Assembly (NCBI GenBank): GCA_019117485.1
Contig: DWZQ01000036.1
Span: forward strand, 1 to 51,095
Length of the DNA: 51,095 nt
Direction of reading: 5' to 3'
Source: Candidatus Agathobaculum intestinipullorum
GTDB lineage: Bacteria; Bacillota; Clostridia; Oscillospirales; Butyricicoccaceae
The translations under genes were made by a program, and so were the position numbers. The notes beneath the pieces were generated by a model, which saw nothing but the letters and a program-made list of their open reading frames with translations, was not told where the DNA came from and did not search any database. Below, in pieces: positions 24,768-33,051 of this stretch (positions are counted from its first letter, which is position 1; each line of letters starts with the position of its first letter).

Positions 24768-26812
24768 TGGCAAAAAAGATTTTCCGAAGCGCAGCGGTAA
24801 AGCTGGTTGCGTTTTTGGCTGTTGTCGGCTGTACGGTAGGTGCGATTGCACAGGCTGAGTTGGGGATAATGGATATGCTCCGTTGGTCGAATGACAGCGA
24901 ACTGGTTTACCGTCTGGAAGACCAGTTTTCGGATTCCCAACTTCTCAATGGCATGGTTAATTCGACGATGGCGGATTTGGACTATGCGCTGCATGAGGGT
25001 ATAGATCAAGAAGATTTTAACTGGCGGTTTAACGGGGCGAATTTTATAGGCGATTATTATGCTCGCATGGGCGACCATGTGTTGAAAAATGGTGATTTGA
25101 CAGAAGAAGAGACAGCATCTGCCTTGTTTTTTATCGTAGCGCGTGCGGATGGCACGTTGTATTTTAGCGGGAGTATGGGTTTTATTCCGTTTAAGTATTC
25201 CTATGAAGACCCTGTAACAGGAATGTATCAGGAGGAGCAAGTGCCGGAAAACAGCGTGATTTTTGTCCGTATTACAGAGGAGCAGGCGGCGGGATATGCT
25301 AAGCAATGGTCGGAGCAGCGCAGCGTTTTAATGGGGCTGTTGCAGAACCTAGTCGTTTTGTGCTTGATATCGGTGGCAGCGTATATCTATCTGCTGTTTG
25401 CCACCGGGCGCACTAGCGAGGATGAAATGGTTCATCTCTGCACAATCGACCGTCTGTTTGTGGAATTTAATCTGCTATTACTGTTTGGGTTGCCGATTGC
25501 GGCTGGGGCGTTCAATCTTTATGTAATATTCGAGGGAATGCAACAGCGGGAAATGGGCGGAATATGGTGGTTGCTTACGCCAAGCATTATTTTGTTTGCC
25601 GGTGCGTTTGCACTGGCGGTCGAGCTGTCGCTCTCGCTCGTGCGCAATCTGAAAAACCGTACCTTTGTTGAGCGGTCGTTTATCCTGCGGACGATCCGCT
25701 GGTGCTGGCGCATGGTAAAGCGCATTTGCCGCTGGTTTGCTGCCCGTTGCAAGGATATTTGGCACAGCTTCGGCAACGGTAAGGATAGTTTGTGGCAAGT
25801 GGTTTTCAGTAATTATAAAACGCGAAACGTGGTTCTGGTGTTGCTGGCTTATTCGGCCGTACTGGCGATTTTCGGAATTATGTTTGGTGTGATGATTGAT
25901 TACGGCTGGGGACTTCCGCTTATGTTGGGGATCGGGTGGTTTGCTTCAGCGGCGTGGTTTTTGGTGCGCCGTATCGACGGCTTTGATCGCGTGGTCGAGG
26001 CGTTGCGGCGTCTGCGCGGCGGCGACCTGACCTACAAGCTGACCGATATGCCTGCAGGTGTGTTCGCTGCAATGGCGGACGACATCAACTCGCTGGGTGA
26101 CGGCATGCAGCTTGCACTGCAAAATGAGGTGCGCGCCGAACGCATGAAAAGCGAGTTGATCACCAACGTCAGCCATGATCTCAAAACCCCGCTGACCTCT
26201 ATCCTCAATTATTCCGACCTGCTCTGTCAAGAGCACCTGACGCCGGAGGAGGCCAACGATTACGCCAAGATCATCCACCAAAAGGGGTTACGGCTCAAAA
26301 ATCTGACGAGCGATCTGTTCGATATCTCCAAGGTACAGTCGGGTGCGGAGCAGATCGTCTGCGAGCGTTTGGATGCCTGTACGTTGGTGCGGCAGGCGCT
26401 GGGCGAGCAGGACAAGGCGATTGGTGACGGCAAGCTGACGATTAAGGTTGACCTGCCGGAGCACGAGTTGCCCATCTGGGCGGATGGCCGCAAGATGTCC
26501 CGTGTGATGGAAAATCTGATTGGCAACTGCATTAAGTATGCGATGCCCGGCACGCGCGTGTTTATTTCGGTAAAGCAAGAGGAAAATAGCGCGGTGATCG
26601 AACTGAAGAATATCGCCAACTATGCGATGGATTTTGACGTGAGTGAGATTACCGAGCGCTTTGTCCGCGGGGACGCGGCACGCTCGACAGAAGGCAGCGG
26701 CCTTGGCCTTGCGATCGCTAAGAGCTATGTCGAGGCCTGTGGCGGTACGTTTATGGTTTCGGTCGACGGTGATTTGTTTAAGGTACGGATTTCTTTTGCC
26801 TTGCATATGTAA
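24764..26812 (+). CDS. Membrane sensor histidine kinase
   Basis: A 682-residue kinase, partner of the preceding regulator. There is an N-terminal membrane helix (about 8-28), an extracytoplasmic sensor region (about 30-190), then at least five more hydrophobic segments (about 195-215, 235-260, 270-290, 360-380 and 385-405), an unusually large membrane part. The dimerisation helix carries phospho-acceptor His471 in NVSHDLKTPLTSI. N and G boxes follow (ENLIGNCIKYA; GSGLGLAI). The four-base overlap with the regulator gene uses ATGA; an alternative ATG lies three bases later. VanS-like in its catalytic half. Ligand unknown. Confidence 0.93.
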   Translation: MMAKKIFRSAAVKLVAFLAVVGCTVGAIAQAELGIMDMLRWSNDSELVYRLEDQFSDSQLLNGMVNSTMADLDYALHEGIDQEDFNWRFNGANFIGDYYARMGDHVLKNGDLTEEETASALFFIVARADGTLYFSGSMGFIPFKYSYEDPVTGMYQEEQVPENSVIFVRITEEQAAGYAKQWSEQRSVLMGLLQNLVVLCLISVAAYIYLLFATGRTSEDEMVHLCTIDRLFVEFNLLLLFGLPIAAGAFNLYVIFEGMQQREMGGIWWLLTPSIILFAGAFALAVELSLSLVRNLKNRTFVERSFILRTIRWCWRMVKRICRWFAARCKDIWHSFGNGKDSLWQVVFSNYKTRNVVLVLLAYSAVLAIFGIMFGVMIDYGWGLPLMLGIGWFASAAWFLVRRIDGFDRVVEALRRLRGGDLTYKLTDMPAGVFAAMADDINSLGDGMQLALQNEVRAERMKSELITNVSHDLKTPLTSILNYSDLLCQEHLTPEEANDYAKIIHQKGLRLKNLTSDLFDISKVQSGAEQIVCERLDACTLVRQALGEQDKAIGDGKLTIKVDLPEHELPIWADGRKMSRVMENLIGNCIKYAMPGTRVFISVKQEENSAVIELKNIANYAMDFDVSEITERFVRGDAARSTEGSGLGLAIAKSYVEACGGTFMVSVDGDLFKVRISFALHM

Positions 26813-26842
26813 GGCGGGCGGAAAACAGGACATGTGGGGAAA

Positions 26843-26874
26843 AGCCGATCCGGCATATGCCGGGTCGGCTTTTT
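26843..26874 (+). terminator. Terminator of the two-component operon
   Basis: A 12-bp stem (26843-26854 with 26859-26870, one G-U), ATAT loop, then T run. Confidence 0.85.
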
Positions 26875-26902
26875 GCGTGTCAGAAAAATTTGCGCGAATG
26901 GG

Positions 26903-26940
26903 TTGACATAACGTCTATATTGTATATAATTGATATATAC
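26903..26940 (+). promoter_or_regulatory. gntR-ABC promoter with overlapping operator
   Basis: TTGACA (26903-26908) and TATAAT (26925-26930) are 16 bases apart. A perfect inverted repeat GTATATA-N5-TATATAC (26922-26940) overlaps the -10, where a bound repressor would block polymerase. YtrA-type GntR regulators commonly bind such palindromes in their own promoters. Confidence 0.75.
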
Positions 26941-26961
26941 GATAAGGGAGGAGAGGATGCA

Positions 26962-27339
26962 ATGGATATCATCTTGTCGAATACAGACGGCACGCCAATC
27001 TATGAGCAGATTGCACGGCAGATCAAGGCCAAGATCGTTGGCGGCGAGTTGCAACCGGGCGAAGCGCTGCCATCCATGCGGCTGCTGGCCAAAGACCTGC
27101 GTATCAGCGTCATTACCACCAAGCGTGCTTACGAGGAACTCGAGCGCGCGGGGTTTATCATCACCCAGACCGGCCGCGGCAGCTTTGTAGCGCCGGTGGG
27201 GATTGAACTGCTGCGCGAGGAGCAATTGCGCCGCGTGGAGGAACATCTGGCCGAGGCTGCACGCGCCGCGCATCTGGGCGGTTTGAATAAGGATGAGTTT
27301 GTCGCGCTTGCGGCTGAGACGTATGAGGAGGGGATCTGA
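26962..27339 (+). CDS. GntR-family regulator, YtrA subfamily
   Basis: A 125-residue protein with an N-terminal winged helix (about 10-78) containing PIYEQIARQIKAKI, the turn LPSMRLLAKDLRISVITTKRAYEEL and the wing TGRGSFVA. The short C-terminal tail, without a ligand domain, is the YtrA type, which usually represses a linked ABC transporter. That fits: the ATP-binding gene starts two bases after the stop. GGGAGGAG lies upstream of the ATG at 26962. The palindrome over the -10 is the likely binding site. YtrA-type systems often answer cell-wall-active compounds. Confidence 0.92.
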   Translation: MDIILSNTDGTPIYEQIARQIKAKIVGGELQPGEALPSMRLLAKDLRISVITTKRAYEELERAGFIITQTGRGSFVAPVGIELLREEQLRRVEEHLAEAARAAHLGGLNKDEFVALAAETYEEGI

Positions 27340-27340
27340 C

Positions 27341-28192
27341 ATGGCAAACGCATTGGAAGTGCGCGGCCTATGCAAGCACTATGAAGGCTTTGCGCTGGAT
27401 CATGTATCGTTCACACTGCCGCGAGGCTGTGTGATGGGATTGATTGGTGAGAATGGCGCGGGAAAGAGTACTACAATCAAGGCGATCTTAAATCTGATTC
27501 ACCGGGACGCGGGCGAGATTCGTGTGCTGGGATGGGACAACATTGCTGATGAGCGCACGGTGAAGGAACATATCGGGGTAGTGCTCGAGGATGGGTGTTT
27601 TCTCAACACGATGAACGCCCGTCAGGTGGATGTGTTGATGGGCAAGGCGTACGAAAAGTGGAACTCTGCGCAGTTTTTTGGATTTCTAAAACGGTTTGGT
27701 ATTGATACGGATAAAAAAATCAAGGATTATTCCAAAGGTATGCGTATGAAGACCAACATCGCAGTGGCTATGTCGCATGATGCGGAACTTCTGATTATGG
27801 ATGAGCCGACAAGTGGTCTTGACCCGGTTGTGCGCGACGAGGTGCTCGACCTGTTTTATGACTTCATGCAGGACGATACGCACGCGATTCTGCTGTCCAG
27901 CCACATTACAAGTGATCTGGATAAAATTGCAGACTACATTACGTTCATCCACGGCGGGCGCGTAGCGCTGTCGGAGCCACGAGACACGCTGCTGGATATC
28001 TATGGCGTGCTGCACTGCACGGCCGACCAGCTTAGCGCGCTTGATCCGTCAGCCGTGCGCGGTAAGCGCGTCGGCGCATTCGGTTGCGAGGCATTGGTGC
28101 GGCGGGATGGCGTGCCGCAAGGCTGGCCGGTCGAGCCGGTCAACATCGAACAGGTGATGCTGTTCCTGACAAGAGGGGAGGACGTAAGATGA
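27341..28192 (+). CDS. ABC transporter ATP-binding protein
   Basis: A 283-residue nucleotide-binding subunit. Walker A GENGAGKST is near residue 36, the signature YSKGMRMK near 130 (a variant of LSGGQ common in YtrB/BcrA-type transporters) and Walker B LLIMDEPTSGLDP near 150; the H-loop is in LLSSHITSDLD. The last ~70 residues form a C-terminal extension. It follows gntR by one base and overlaps the permease start by four bases (ATGA). It probably energises the adjacent ABC-2-type permease. Substrate unknown; peptide antibiotic export is a typical role. Confidence 0.93.
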   Translation: MANALEVRGLCKHYEGFALDHVSFTLPRGCVMGLIGENGAGKSTTIKAILNLIHRDAGEIRVLGWDNIADERTVKEHIGVVLEDGCFLNTMNARQVDVLMGKAYEKWNSAQFFGFLKRFGIDTDKKIKDYSKGMRMKTNIAVAMSHDAELLIMDEPTSGLDPVVRDEVLDLFYDFMQDDTHAILLSSHITSDLDKIADYITFIHGGRVALSEPRDTLLDIYGVLHCTADQLSALDPSAVRGKRVGAFGCEALVRRDGVPQGWPVEPVNIEQVMLFLTRGEDVR

Positions 28193-28848
28193 AAGCGATG
28201 CTGTATGCAGACTGGCTGAATTTCCGTCAGTCGATTCGATCTATGTTATTCATTTTGTTGGTGTTTGCATTTACTGCTTTTGCATGGGGTAAGACGATGT
28301 TTTTTATCATGATCGTCGTGATGCTTAGCATTTTGCTGCCTGCGACGCTGTGCGCGTCCGATCAGGCTTACGGGTGGGATAAACTCAGCCTGTCGCTGCC
28401 GATTTTGCGACGCGAAGTGGTACAAAGCAAATATTTGTTGGGGTTATTGGTTAATTTGATGCTACTTTTGTTGGCTGCAGCGATGACAGCAGTAAATTCG
28501 CTGGTTCAGCCATCGACATCAATGATCGAAAATATGTTAAGCTTGTTTGTGGGCGAGTTGATTTCGCTGTTGTTAATGGGCGTGATGTTCGCTGTGACGT
28601 TCCGATTTGGTGCAGAGAAGTCGCGGTATATCCTGATTGGGGTGGTATGGATTCCTATTCTGGTGATGGCGGCAATCGTAAAGCTGGACATCATCCCTGG
28701 TATGGTGGGAGCATTCGAACAGAGCTTTAACCGGTTAGCAACTGAGCCTGCTTACCTGCCGCTGGCAGCAGCGCTGCTTGTCGCCTTAGCAATTTATGCA
28801 TTCTGTTATGCCATTAGCGTATACACCTACCAGAAAAAGGAGCTATGA
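28189..28848 (+). CDS. ABC-2-type membrane permease
   Basis: A 219-residue membrane protein with six hydrophobic segments (about 19-33, 38-55, 85-105, 118-138, 148-168 and 185-207). It begins MKAMLYADWLNFRQS, an amphipathic stretch typical of ABC-2 permeases of this subfamily. It overlaps the ATP-binding gene by four bases. A single permease gene suggests it homodimerises with two copies of the ATPase. The zinc-ribbon gene starts two bases after its stop, and that gene's ribosome site lies within its last codons. Confidence 0.85.
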   Translation: MKAMLYADWLNFRQSIRSMLFILLVFAFTAFAWGKTMFFIMIVVMLSILLPATLCASDQAYGWDKLSLSLPILRREVVQSKYLLGLLVNLMLLLLAAAMTAVNSLVQPSTSMIENMLSLFVGELISLLLMGVMFAVTFRFGAEKSRYILIGVVWIPILVMAAIVKLDIIPGMVGAFEQSFNRLATEPAYLPLAAALLVALAIYAFCYAISVYTYQKKEL

Positions 28849-28850
28849 CC

Positions 28851-29000
28851 ATGAAATTCTGTGAATACTGTGGCAAATCCTTCGACGATGACAAGAACAC
28901 CTGCCCGGACTGCGGCGCAAAGCTTCGTCTCTTGCAGGACGGCGAAACCGAAGAAAACGCATTGACGATCACCGAAATGATGGCGCTCGGCTTGCTGTAA
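28851..29000 (+). CDS. Small zinc-ribbon protein
   Basis: A 49-residue protein. The N-terminal half is a zinc ribbon: two CxxC-type pairs in KFCEYCGK (Cys4, Cys7) and NTCPDCGA (Cys18, Cys21). The rest is acidic and ends in EMMALGLL. The ATG at 28851 is eight bases after AAAGGAG inside the permease gene; an ATG at 28845 would be too close. It is the fourth gene of the gntR-ABC unit. It could sense metal or redox state or tether the transporter; this is inference. Such tiny genes are often missed. Confidence 0.75.
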   Translation: MKFCEYCGKSFDDDKNTCPDCGAKLRLLQDGETEENALTITEMMALGLL

Positions 29001-29061
29001 TGCAAAAAGACGTATAAAACTGCGCGGCACGGCATATCCTGACCGCAAAGGGAGGGATTGT

Positions 29062-29526
29062 GTGCTGCTGGTTTGGGTTATTGGATTGGGACTACCGCTC
29101 GCCGTGGGCGGGGTAGCCGCGTGGCTGACCATGGGAAGCATGGAGGTGTATGGCGCGTTGGTGCAACCACCGCTTTCGCCGCCGTCATGGGTGTTCTCGG
29201 TTGTGTGGAGTATCCTGTATTTGTTGATGGGCGCGGCCAGCGTACTGGTGTGGAAATCAGATGCGCCGCAGGAGGAAAAGCAGCGTGCGCTGCGGTTGTA
29301 CGCCGTGCAGCTGGCGGTCAATTTCGTTTGGCCTCTGCTGTTTTTCCGCGCAGGATGGTATGGGACAGCGATGCTTTGGCTGTTTCTGCTGATTGCGCTC
29401 GTGCTGGCGACGATGGCGGCTTTCCGCAAAATTAGTCCATTGGCCGCTAAGTTGTTGATTCCCTATGTGCTGTGGTTGGTGTTTGCGGCATATCTGAACG
29501 TCGCGGTATGGTGGCTCAACGGATAA
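29062..29526 (+). CDS. tspO: TspO/MBR family tryptophan-rich sensory protein
   Basis: A 154-residue protein of five transmembrane helices. Family marks are PPLSPPSWVFSVVW in the first loop and helix (near 36), NFVWPLLFF near 91, and YLNVAVWWLNG at the end. TspO proteins bind porphyrins and steroids, and a regulatory or porphyrin-handling role has been proposed. The start is a GTG with AAAGGGAGGG upstream. It is followed by a hairpin shared with the convergent hydrolase. Confidence 0.93.
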   Translation: MLLVWVIGLGLPLAVGGVAAWLTMGSMEVYGALVQPPLSPPSWVFSVVWSILYLLMGAASVLVWKSDAPQEEKQRALRLYAVQLAVNFVWPLLFFRAGWYGTAMLWLFLLIALVLATMAAFRKISPLAAKLLIPYVLWLVFAAYLNVAVWWLNG

Positions 29527-29533
29527 AACGTGA

Positions 29534-29565
29534 CAAAAGGGCGGGGGAACCCGCTCTTTTGTTGT
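29534..29565. terminator. Bidirectional terminator between tspO and the hydrolase gene
   Basis: A 12-bp stem (29534-29545 with 29550-29561, one G-U), GGAA loop, with T-rich bases on the plus side. Confidence 0.8.
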
Positions 29566-29566
29566 T

Positions 29567-30232
29567 TCAGCACTGTTCGCATAGCCATTGGAACAGCGGC
29601 AGATGGTTTATTCCCGCTATATCTTCACACACACCGGGCACGAGCCGCTCGGGATGCCATTGTACGCCGAGGATTGGAAGGGATGGATGGACAAGCGCTT
29701 CGATTGTGCCGTCTGGTGTATGAGCGGCGGGGGACAGGCTATCCGCGACATGGTCAATGGTTTGGTGGTGGTAACTGTTAACCTCACCGGACGTATCGAG
29801 CAGTTGCCGCAGCAGGCTGGAATACTGGATTGGATGGCAGCAATCGGCATGCCCCTCCACGTGCTGGTGCAGCGTGCCGCCGAGAAATACGTTAATCGCC
29901 TGCAAACCGCGGCATATGCCGAGCACTGGTTTGCCGCGTGCATAGAATGCTTCAAACAGCTCATGTTCTTCCCCGTCGCGCACCGGGTCGATAGAAAGGC
30001 GCGTGAGGTCGGCACAGTCCTGCCCATAGCAAGCCGGATGCAGGTCGCCGCCGCCTGCAAGCAGAAGCCCATCGCACCGCGCGGCGAGGGCAGGAGCAGC
30101 GCCGCCACTGTACAAAACGCCAGTGCCTCCTGCCGCGGACAAGCAGGCGGCATACAGGGTGGACTGGCAACGTTGTATAGACAAATTTCCAACAAATTGG
30201 CCGCTGGAAACAAGGATAAAAGCTTGATTCAC
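29567..30232 (-). CDS. Class I glutamine amidotransferase-like hydrolase (peptidase C26)
   Basis: A 221-residue protein related to gamma-glutamyl-gamma-aminobutyrate hydrolase (PuuD). The nucleophile elbow is GICRG with Cys107, and the catalytic His/Glu are in GVQWHPE near 197. The N-terminus is shorter than in PuuD. LLLAGGGDLHP near 57 is a family mark. The start is a GTG eight bases after GGAGG; the longer frame reaches into the divergent promoter and neighbouring gene. It may cut gamma-glutamyl amides; the exact substrate is uncertain. It stands alone, divergent from the Na/Pi transporter gene. Confidence 0.85.
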   Translation of the reverse strand: MNQAFILVSSGQFVGNLSIQRCQSTLYAACLSAAGGTGVLYSGGAAPALAARCDGLLLAGGGDLHPACYGQDCADLTRLSIDPVRDGEEHELFEAFYARGKPVLGICRGLQAINVFLGGTLHQHVEGHADCCHPIQYSSLLRQLLDTSGEVNSYHHQTIDHVADSLSPAAHTPDGTIEALVHPSLPILGVQWHPERLVPGVCEDIAGINHLPLFQWLCEQC

Positions 30233-30261
30233 AGTTTTTTCCTCCAAAAAGTTTTTTTTCG

Positions 30262-30290
30262 TTGACAGTACATGTCGAAGACAGTATACT
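30262..30290 (+). promoter_or_regulatory. Promoter of the Na/Pi cotransporter gene
   Basis: TTGACA (30262-30267) and TATACT (30285-30290) with a 17-base spacer. A seven-base direct repeat GACAGTA overlaps both hexamers (30264-30270 and 30280-30286) and may be a regulator site. Confidence 0.8.
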
Positions 30291-30344
30291 GAAGTTTGTA
30301 TGGGGTATGTAAAAGATATGTAAGAGATGAAACGGAGGCAACCC

Positions 30345-32126
30345 ATGGAATTTAACATGCTGTCTGTTGTGCAGCTAATTGGCGGCCTTGCGCTGTTCAT
30401 TTACGGCATGACGACAATGGGAAAAGGATTGGAGCGTGCAGCAGGCTCCAAGCTGGAAAAGACACTGGAAAAAATGACCGGGAACGTGTTCAAGGCGTTG
30501 CTGATGGGCATGGTAGTTACAATGGTCATCCAGTCTTCGTCGGCGACGACTGTTATGGTGGTCGGTTTTGTTAACGCGGGTATTATGTCGCTGCGGCAGT
30601 CGGTTGGCGTTATTCTGGGCGCGAATATCGGTACGACGATTACCGCGCAGATCTTGCGTCTGGACAGCGGCAGTGCAATCGGCGAGAATCTGATGATGCA
30701 GATGCTCAAGCCCAAGAATCTGGCCTATGTGATTGTCTTGGTGGGTGTCATTATCATGATGCTGGCCAAAAAGCGCCGTACACGCGATATTGCGGATATT
30801 TTTTCCGGTTTCGGTATACTGTTTATCGGTATGTCGGTGATGGAAAGCGCGGTTGCGCCGCTGGCGGATTGGCCGCAGTTTGCGCAGTTGTTTGCCACGA
30901 TTGCAAACCCGGTGCTTGGCGTGCTGGTGGGTACAGGTGTCACTGCGATTATCCAGTCGTCCTCGGCATCGGTTGGTATTTTGCAGGCGCTGTCGACAAC
31001 GGGCGCAATCAGCTATGCCGCAGCCATCCCGATTATCCTTGGTCAGAACATCGGTACCTGTATTACCGCGTTCCTGTCCTCGTTGGGTGGTTCGAAAAAT
31101 GCGCGCCGTACTGCAATGGTTCACTTCTATTTTAATCTGATTGGTTCGATTGTGTTCCTTGTCGCGATATATGCGATTGAGTATACTGTTGGTTTTCCTT
31201 TCTGGGACAGTGCGATCGACAAGGGCGGCATCGCAAACTTCCACACGCTGTTCAATGTCACTTGCACGCTCCTGTTCCTGCCGTTTACCGGCGTGTTGGT
31301 CAAGCTGGCAACGTGGAGTGTGCCTTCCGGTGAGACGCAGGAAGACCCGCTGGCCAAGTTGGAACCGCGCTTCTTGACCACGCCCTCTCTGGCGCTGGAG
31401 CAGGCGCAGCGTTGCATTGCGGATATGGGTGATGCGGCAAAGCAAAACTTCCATCTGGCGGTTGGCCCGCTTTTTGGTGAAGGTGAACCCAAGGAGGATG
31501 TGTTCCGCGAACATGAGAGTTTCCTCGACAGGGCGGAGGTAGAGATCGGCCGCTATCTGACCAATATCCATAATATCCGCTCGGTGGACCAGCGCCGCCA
31601 ACTGGCAGAGATGATGCACTCGCTGTCCGATTTTGAAAAAATTGGCGATTACGCGCAGAATATCTTTGGCCGGGTGGATGAATTCCGGCAGTCCGACCTT
31701 TGTTTCTCGCCTGCGGCGATGCAGGAGCTGCATGCAATGTGTGGCGCGGTTGGTGAGGCACTTGATCTGACCGTTGAGGGGTATGTGACGCGCTCTGTAT
31801 CGGTTGCGCGAACAGTTGAGCCGATTGAAGAGGTCGTCGATACGCTCAAGGAACGGCTCAAGAGCCGCCACATCGAACGCCTGAGCCGGAGCGAATGCAC
31901 GATGCAAACAGGTATCCACTTCCTTGATATTGTGCACGATTTGGAGAAAATCAGCGATCACTGTGCTAATATTGCGATCTATACCATTCAGCTTGGCGAG
32001 GGCGCAGAGGAATTTGATACCCATGAATATGCCAAAAAGGAATATAAGTCTACCGAACAGTTTAAGGAAAAGTTGGCGTTCTATCAGCAGAAGTATCTGA
32101 CACAGATCGATCCATCTGCAAAGTAA
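30345..32126 (+). CDS. Na/Pi cotransporter family protein with PhoU-like domain
   Basis: A 593-residue membrane protein. The transporter half has the inverted-repeat motifs QSSSATTVMVVGFVNAG near 61 and QSSSASVGILQAL near 204, which hold the sodium and phosphate sites in the NptA/PhoU family. About eight membrane segments end near 335. The C-terminal third (about 345-560) is helical and PhoU-like. The ATG at 30345 follows CGGAGG by seven bases. It probably imports phosphate with sodium, with the PhoU part regulating flux. It has its own promoter and a strong terminator. Confidence 0.92.
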   Translation: MEFNMLSVVQLIGGLALFIYGMTTMGKGLERAAGSKLEKTLEKMTGNVFKALLMGMVVTMVIQSSSATTVMVVGFVNAGIMSLRQSVGVILGANIGTTITAQILRLDSGSAIGENLMMQMLKPKNLAYVIVLVGVIIMMLAKKRRTRDIADIFSGFGILFIGMSVMESAVAPLADWPQFAQLFATIANPVLGVLVGTGVTAIIQSSSASVGILQALSTTGAISYAAAIPIILGQNIGTCITAFLSSLGGSKNARRTAMVHFYFNLIGSIVFLVAIYAIEYTVGFPFWDSAIDKGGIANFHTLFNVTCTLLFLPFTGVLVKLATWSVPSGETQEDPLAKLEPRFLTTPSLALEQAQRCIADMGDAAKQNFHLAVGPLFGEGEPKEDVFREHESFLDRAEVEIGRYLTNIHNIRSVDQRRQLAEMMHSLSDFEKIGDYAQNIFGRVDEFRQSDLCFSPAAMQELHAMCGAVGEALDLTVEGYVTRSVSVARTVEPIEEVVDTLKERLKSRHIERLSRSECTMQTGIHFLDIVHDLEKISDHCANIAIYTIQLGEGAEEFDTHEYAKKEYKSTEQFKEKLAFYQQKYLTQIDPSAK

Positions 32127-32138
32127 GCGTAATATAGA

Positions 32139-32179
32139 AAACAGCACCGCATCCTTGCAGGATGCGGTGCTGTTTTTTT
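32139..32179 (+). terminator. Terminator of the Na/Pi gene
   Basis: A 16-bp stem (32139-32154 with 32160-32175) followed by a T run. Confidence 0.9.
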
Positions 32180-32228
32180 GCAACATCAATGCTACATATA
32201 AAAACAACGAGAATATGGTTATTAGATA

Positions 32229-32257
32229 TTGTGTATGTTTTTATCTTGTGGTATAGT
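32229..32257 (+). promoter_or_regulatory. Promoter of the TetR-family gene
   Basis: TTGTGT (32229-32234) and TATAGT (32252-32257), 17-base spacer. Confidence 0.6.
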
Positions 32258-32308
32258 AAAGACAGGAAAATAAAAAGCGAAAACATGTGTCGGAAAGGGG
32301 AAAAGAAT

Positions 32309-32854
32309 ATGCAGCGGCAAGAGGATAAACGCGTGCGGCGCACAAAAAAGCTGTTGCGGCAGGCGCTGACACGCTTGATGCAGCAAAAGGAGTTTAAAAG
32401 TATCACCGTCACCGACATAGTGCGTGAAGCGGATATTAATCGCGGGACATTTTACGCACATTACCGTGACGTATATGACCTGCGGGAGCGGATTGAGGGT
32501 GAGATGATTGCGGATTTCCGTACGATGATTGCAGGCCTTCAGCCCAGTCAGACAGCTTCCTTGCAGCCTGTGCTCAGCCGGGCGGTCGACTATCTGGAAG
32601 AGAATCGCGAAATTGTCACCGCCCTGACACAGGACAGTATGGTGGAAGGGTTTGGGAAGAAACTAATCGGCATCCTTGAGGAATGTCGCCTCGAAGGGCT
32701 TCCCTATCGCAGCGTGGAGGATGTATATGTAGCACGGTTTATTGCGATCGGCGTGGTGGGCATGCTGGAAAAGTGGATTACCGAGCCGCAGCCTATCCCG
32801 AAAAAGGAAATGACTGCGCTGATGGCGCGTGTGCTTGAGCCGCTGCTGCGCTAA
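32309..32854 (+). CDS. TetR/AcrR-family transcriptional regulator
   Basis: A 181-residue regulator. The N-terminal HTH (about 8-55) contains RRTKKLLRQALTRLMQQKEF, ITVTDIVREADINRGTFYAHYRD, the hallmark of the family. The C-terminal ligand domain resembles the DhaS-type TetR_C group. GGAAAGGGG sits upstream of the ATG at 32309. It lies directly before a MATE efflux gene with its own promoter, so it may repress that transporter; this is inference from context. No clear palindrome was seen near the MATE promoter. Confidence 0.9.
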   Translation: MQRQEDKRVRRTKKLLRQALTRLMQQKEFKSITVTDIVREADINRGTFYAHYRDVYDLRERIEGEMIADFRTMIAGLQPSQTASLQPVLSRAVDYLEENREIVTALTQDSMVEGFGKKLIGILEECRLEGLPYRSVEDVYVARFIAIGVVGMLEKWITEPQPIPKKEMTALMARVLEPLLR

Positions 32855-32934
32855 GGCAACAAAGGGGTTTGGGCTATTTGCATACTTATCATTTGCCGGT
32901 TTTTCGGACGAGATGAGGGCACATATGCCGTTGC

Positions 32935-32963
32935 TTGACGGAATATGCGGAAAATGGTACAAT
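32935..32963 (+). promoter_or_regulatory. Promoter of the MATE gene
   Basis: TTGACG (32935-32940) and TACAAT (32958-32963), 17-base spacer. Transcription should begin near 32970, so the transcript starts just before a strong hairpin. Confidence 0.7.
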
Positions 32964-32977
32964 AAATGCAGCAAATA

Positions 32978-33010
32978 AGCAAGGGAGGGGCAAGGCACCC
33001 CTCCCTTGCT
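32978..33010 (+). promoter_or_regulatory. 5' leader hairpin of the MATE transcript
   Basis: A perfect 13-bp stem (32978-32990 with 32998-33010) with a seven-base loop, beginning about eight bases after the predicted start of transcription. No T run follows, so it is not a plain terminator; transcript stabilisation or regulation is possible. Confidence 0.6.
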
Positions 33011-33051
33011 TGCCGTCTTGGCGATAGAAAGAAAATGGCAGGGGGAAATAT

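Noticed and set aside
30375-32207. A 610-codon frame opposite the Na/Pi transporter gene.
   Set aside because: The plus-strand gene has intact QSSS motifs, a promoter and a terminator; the antisense product has no recognisable features.
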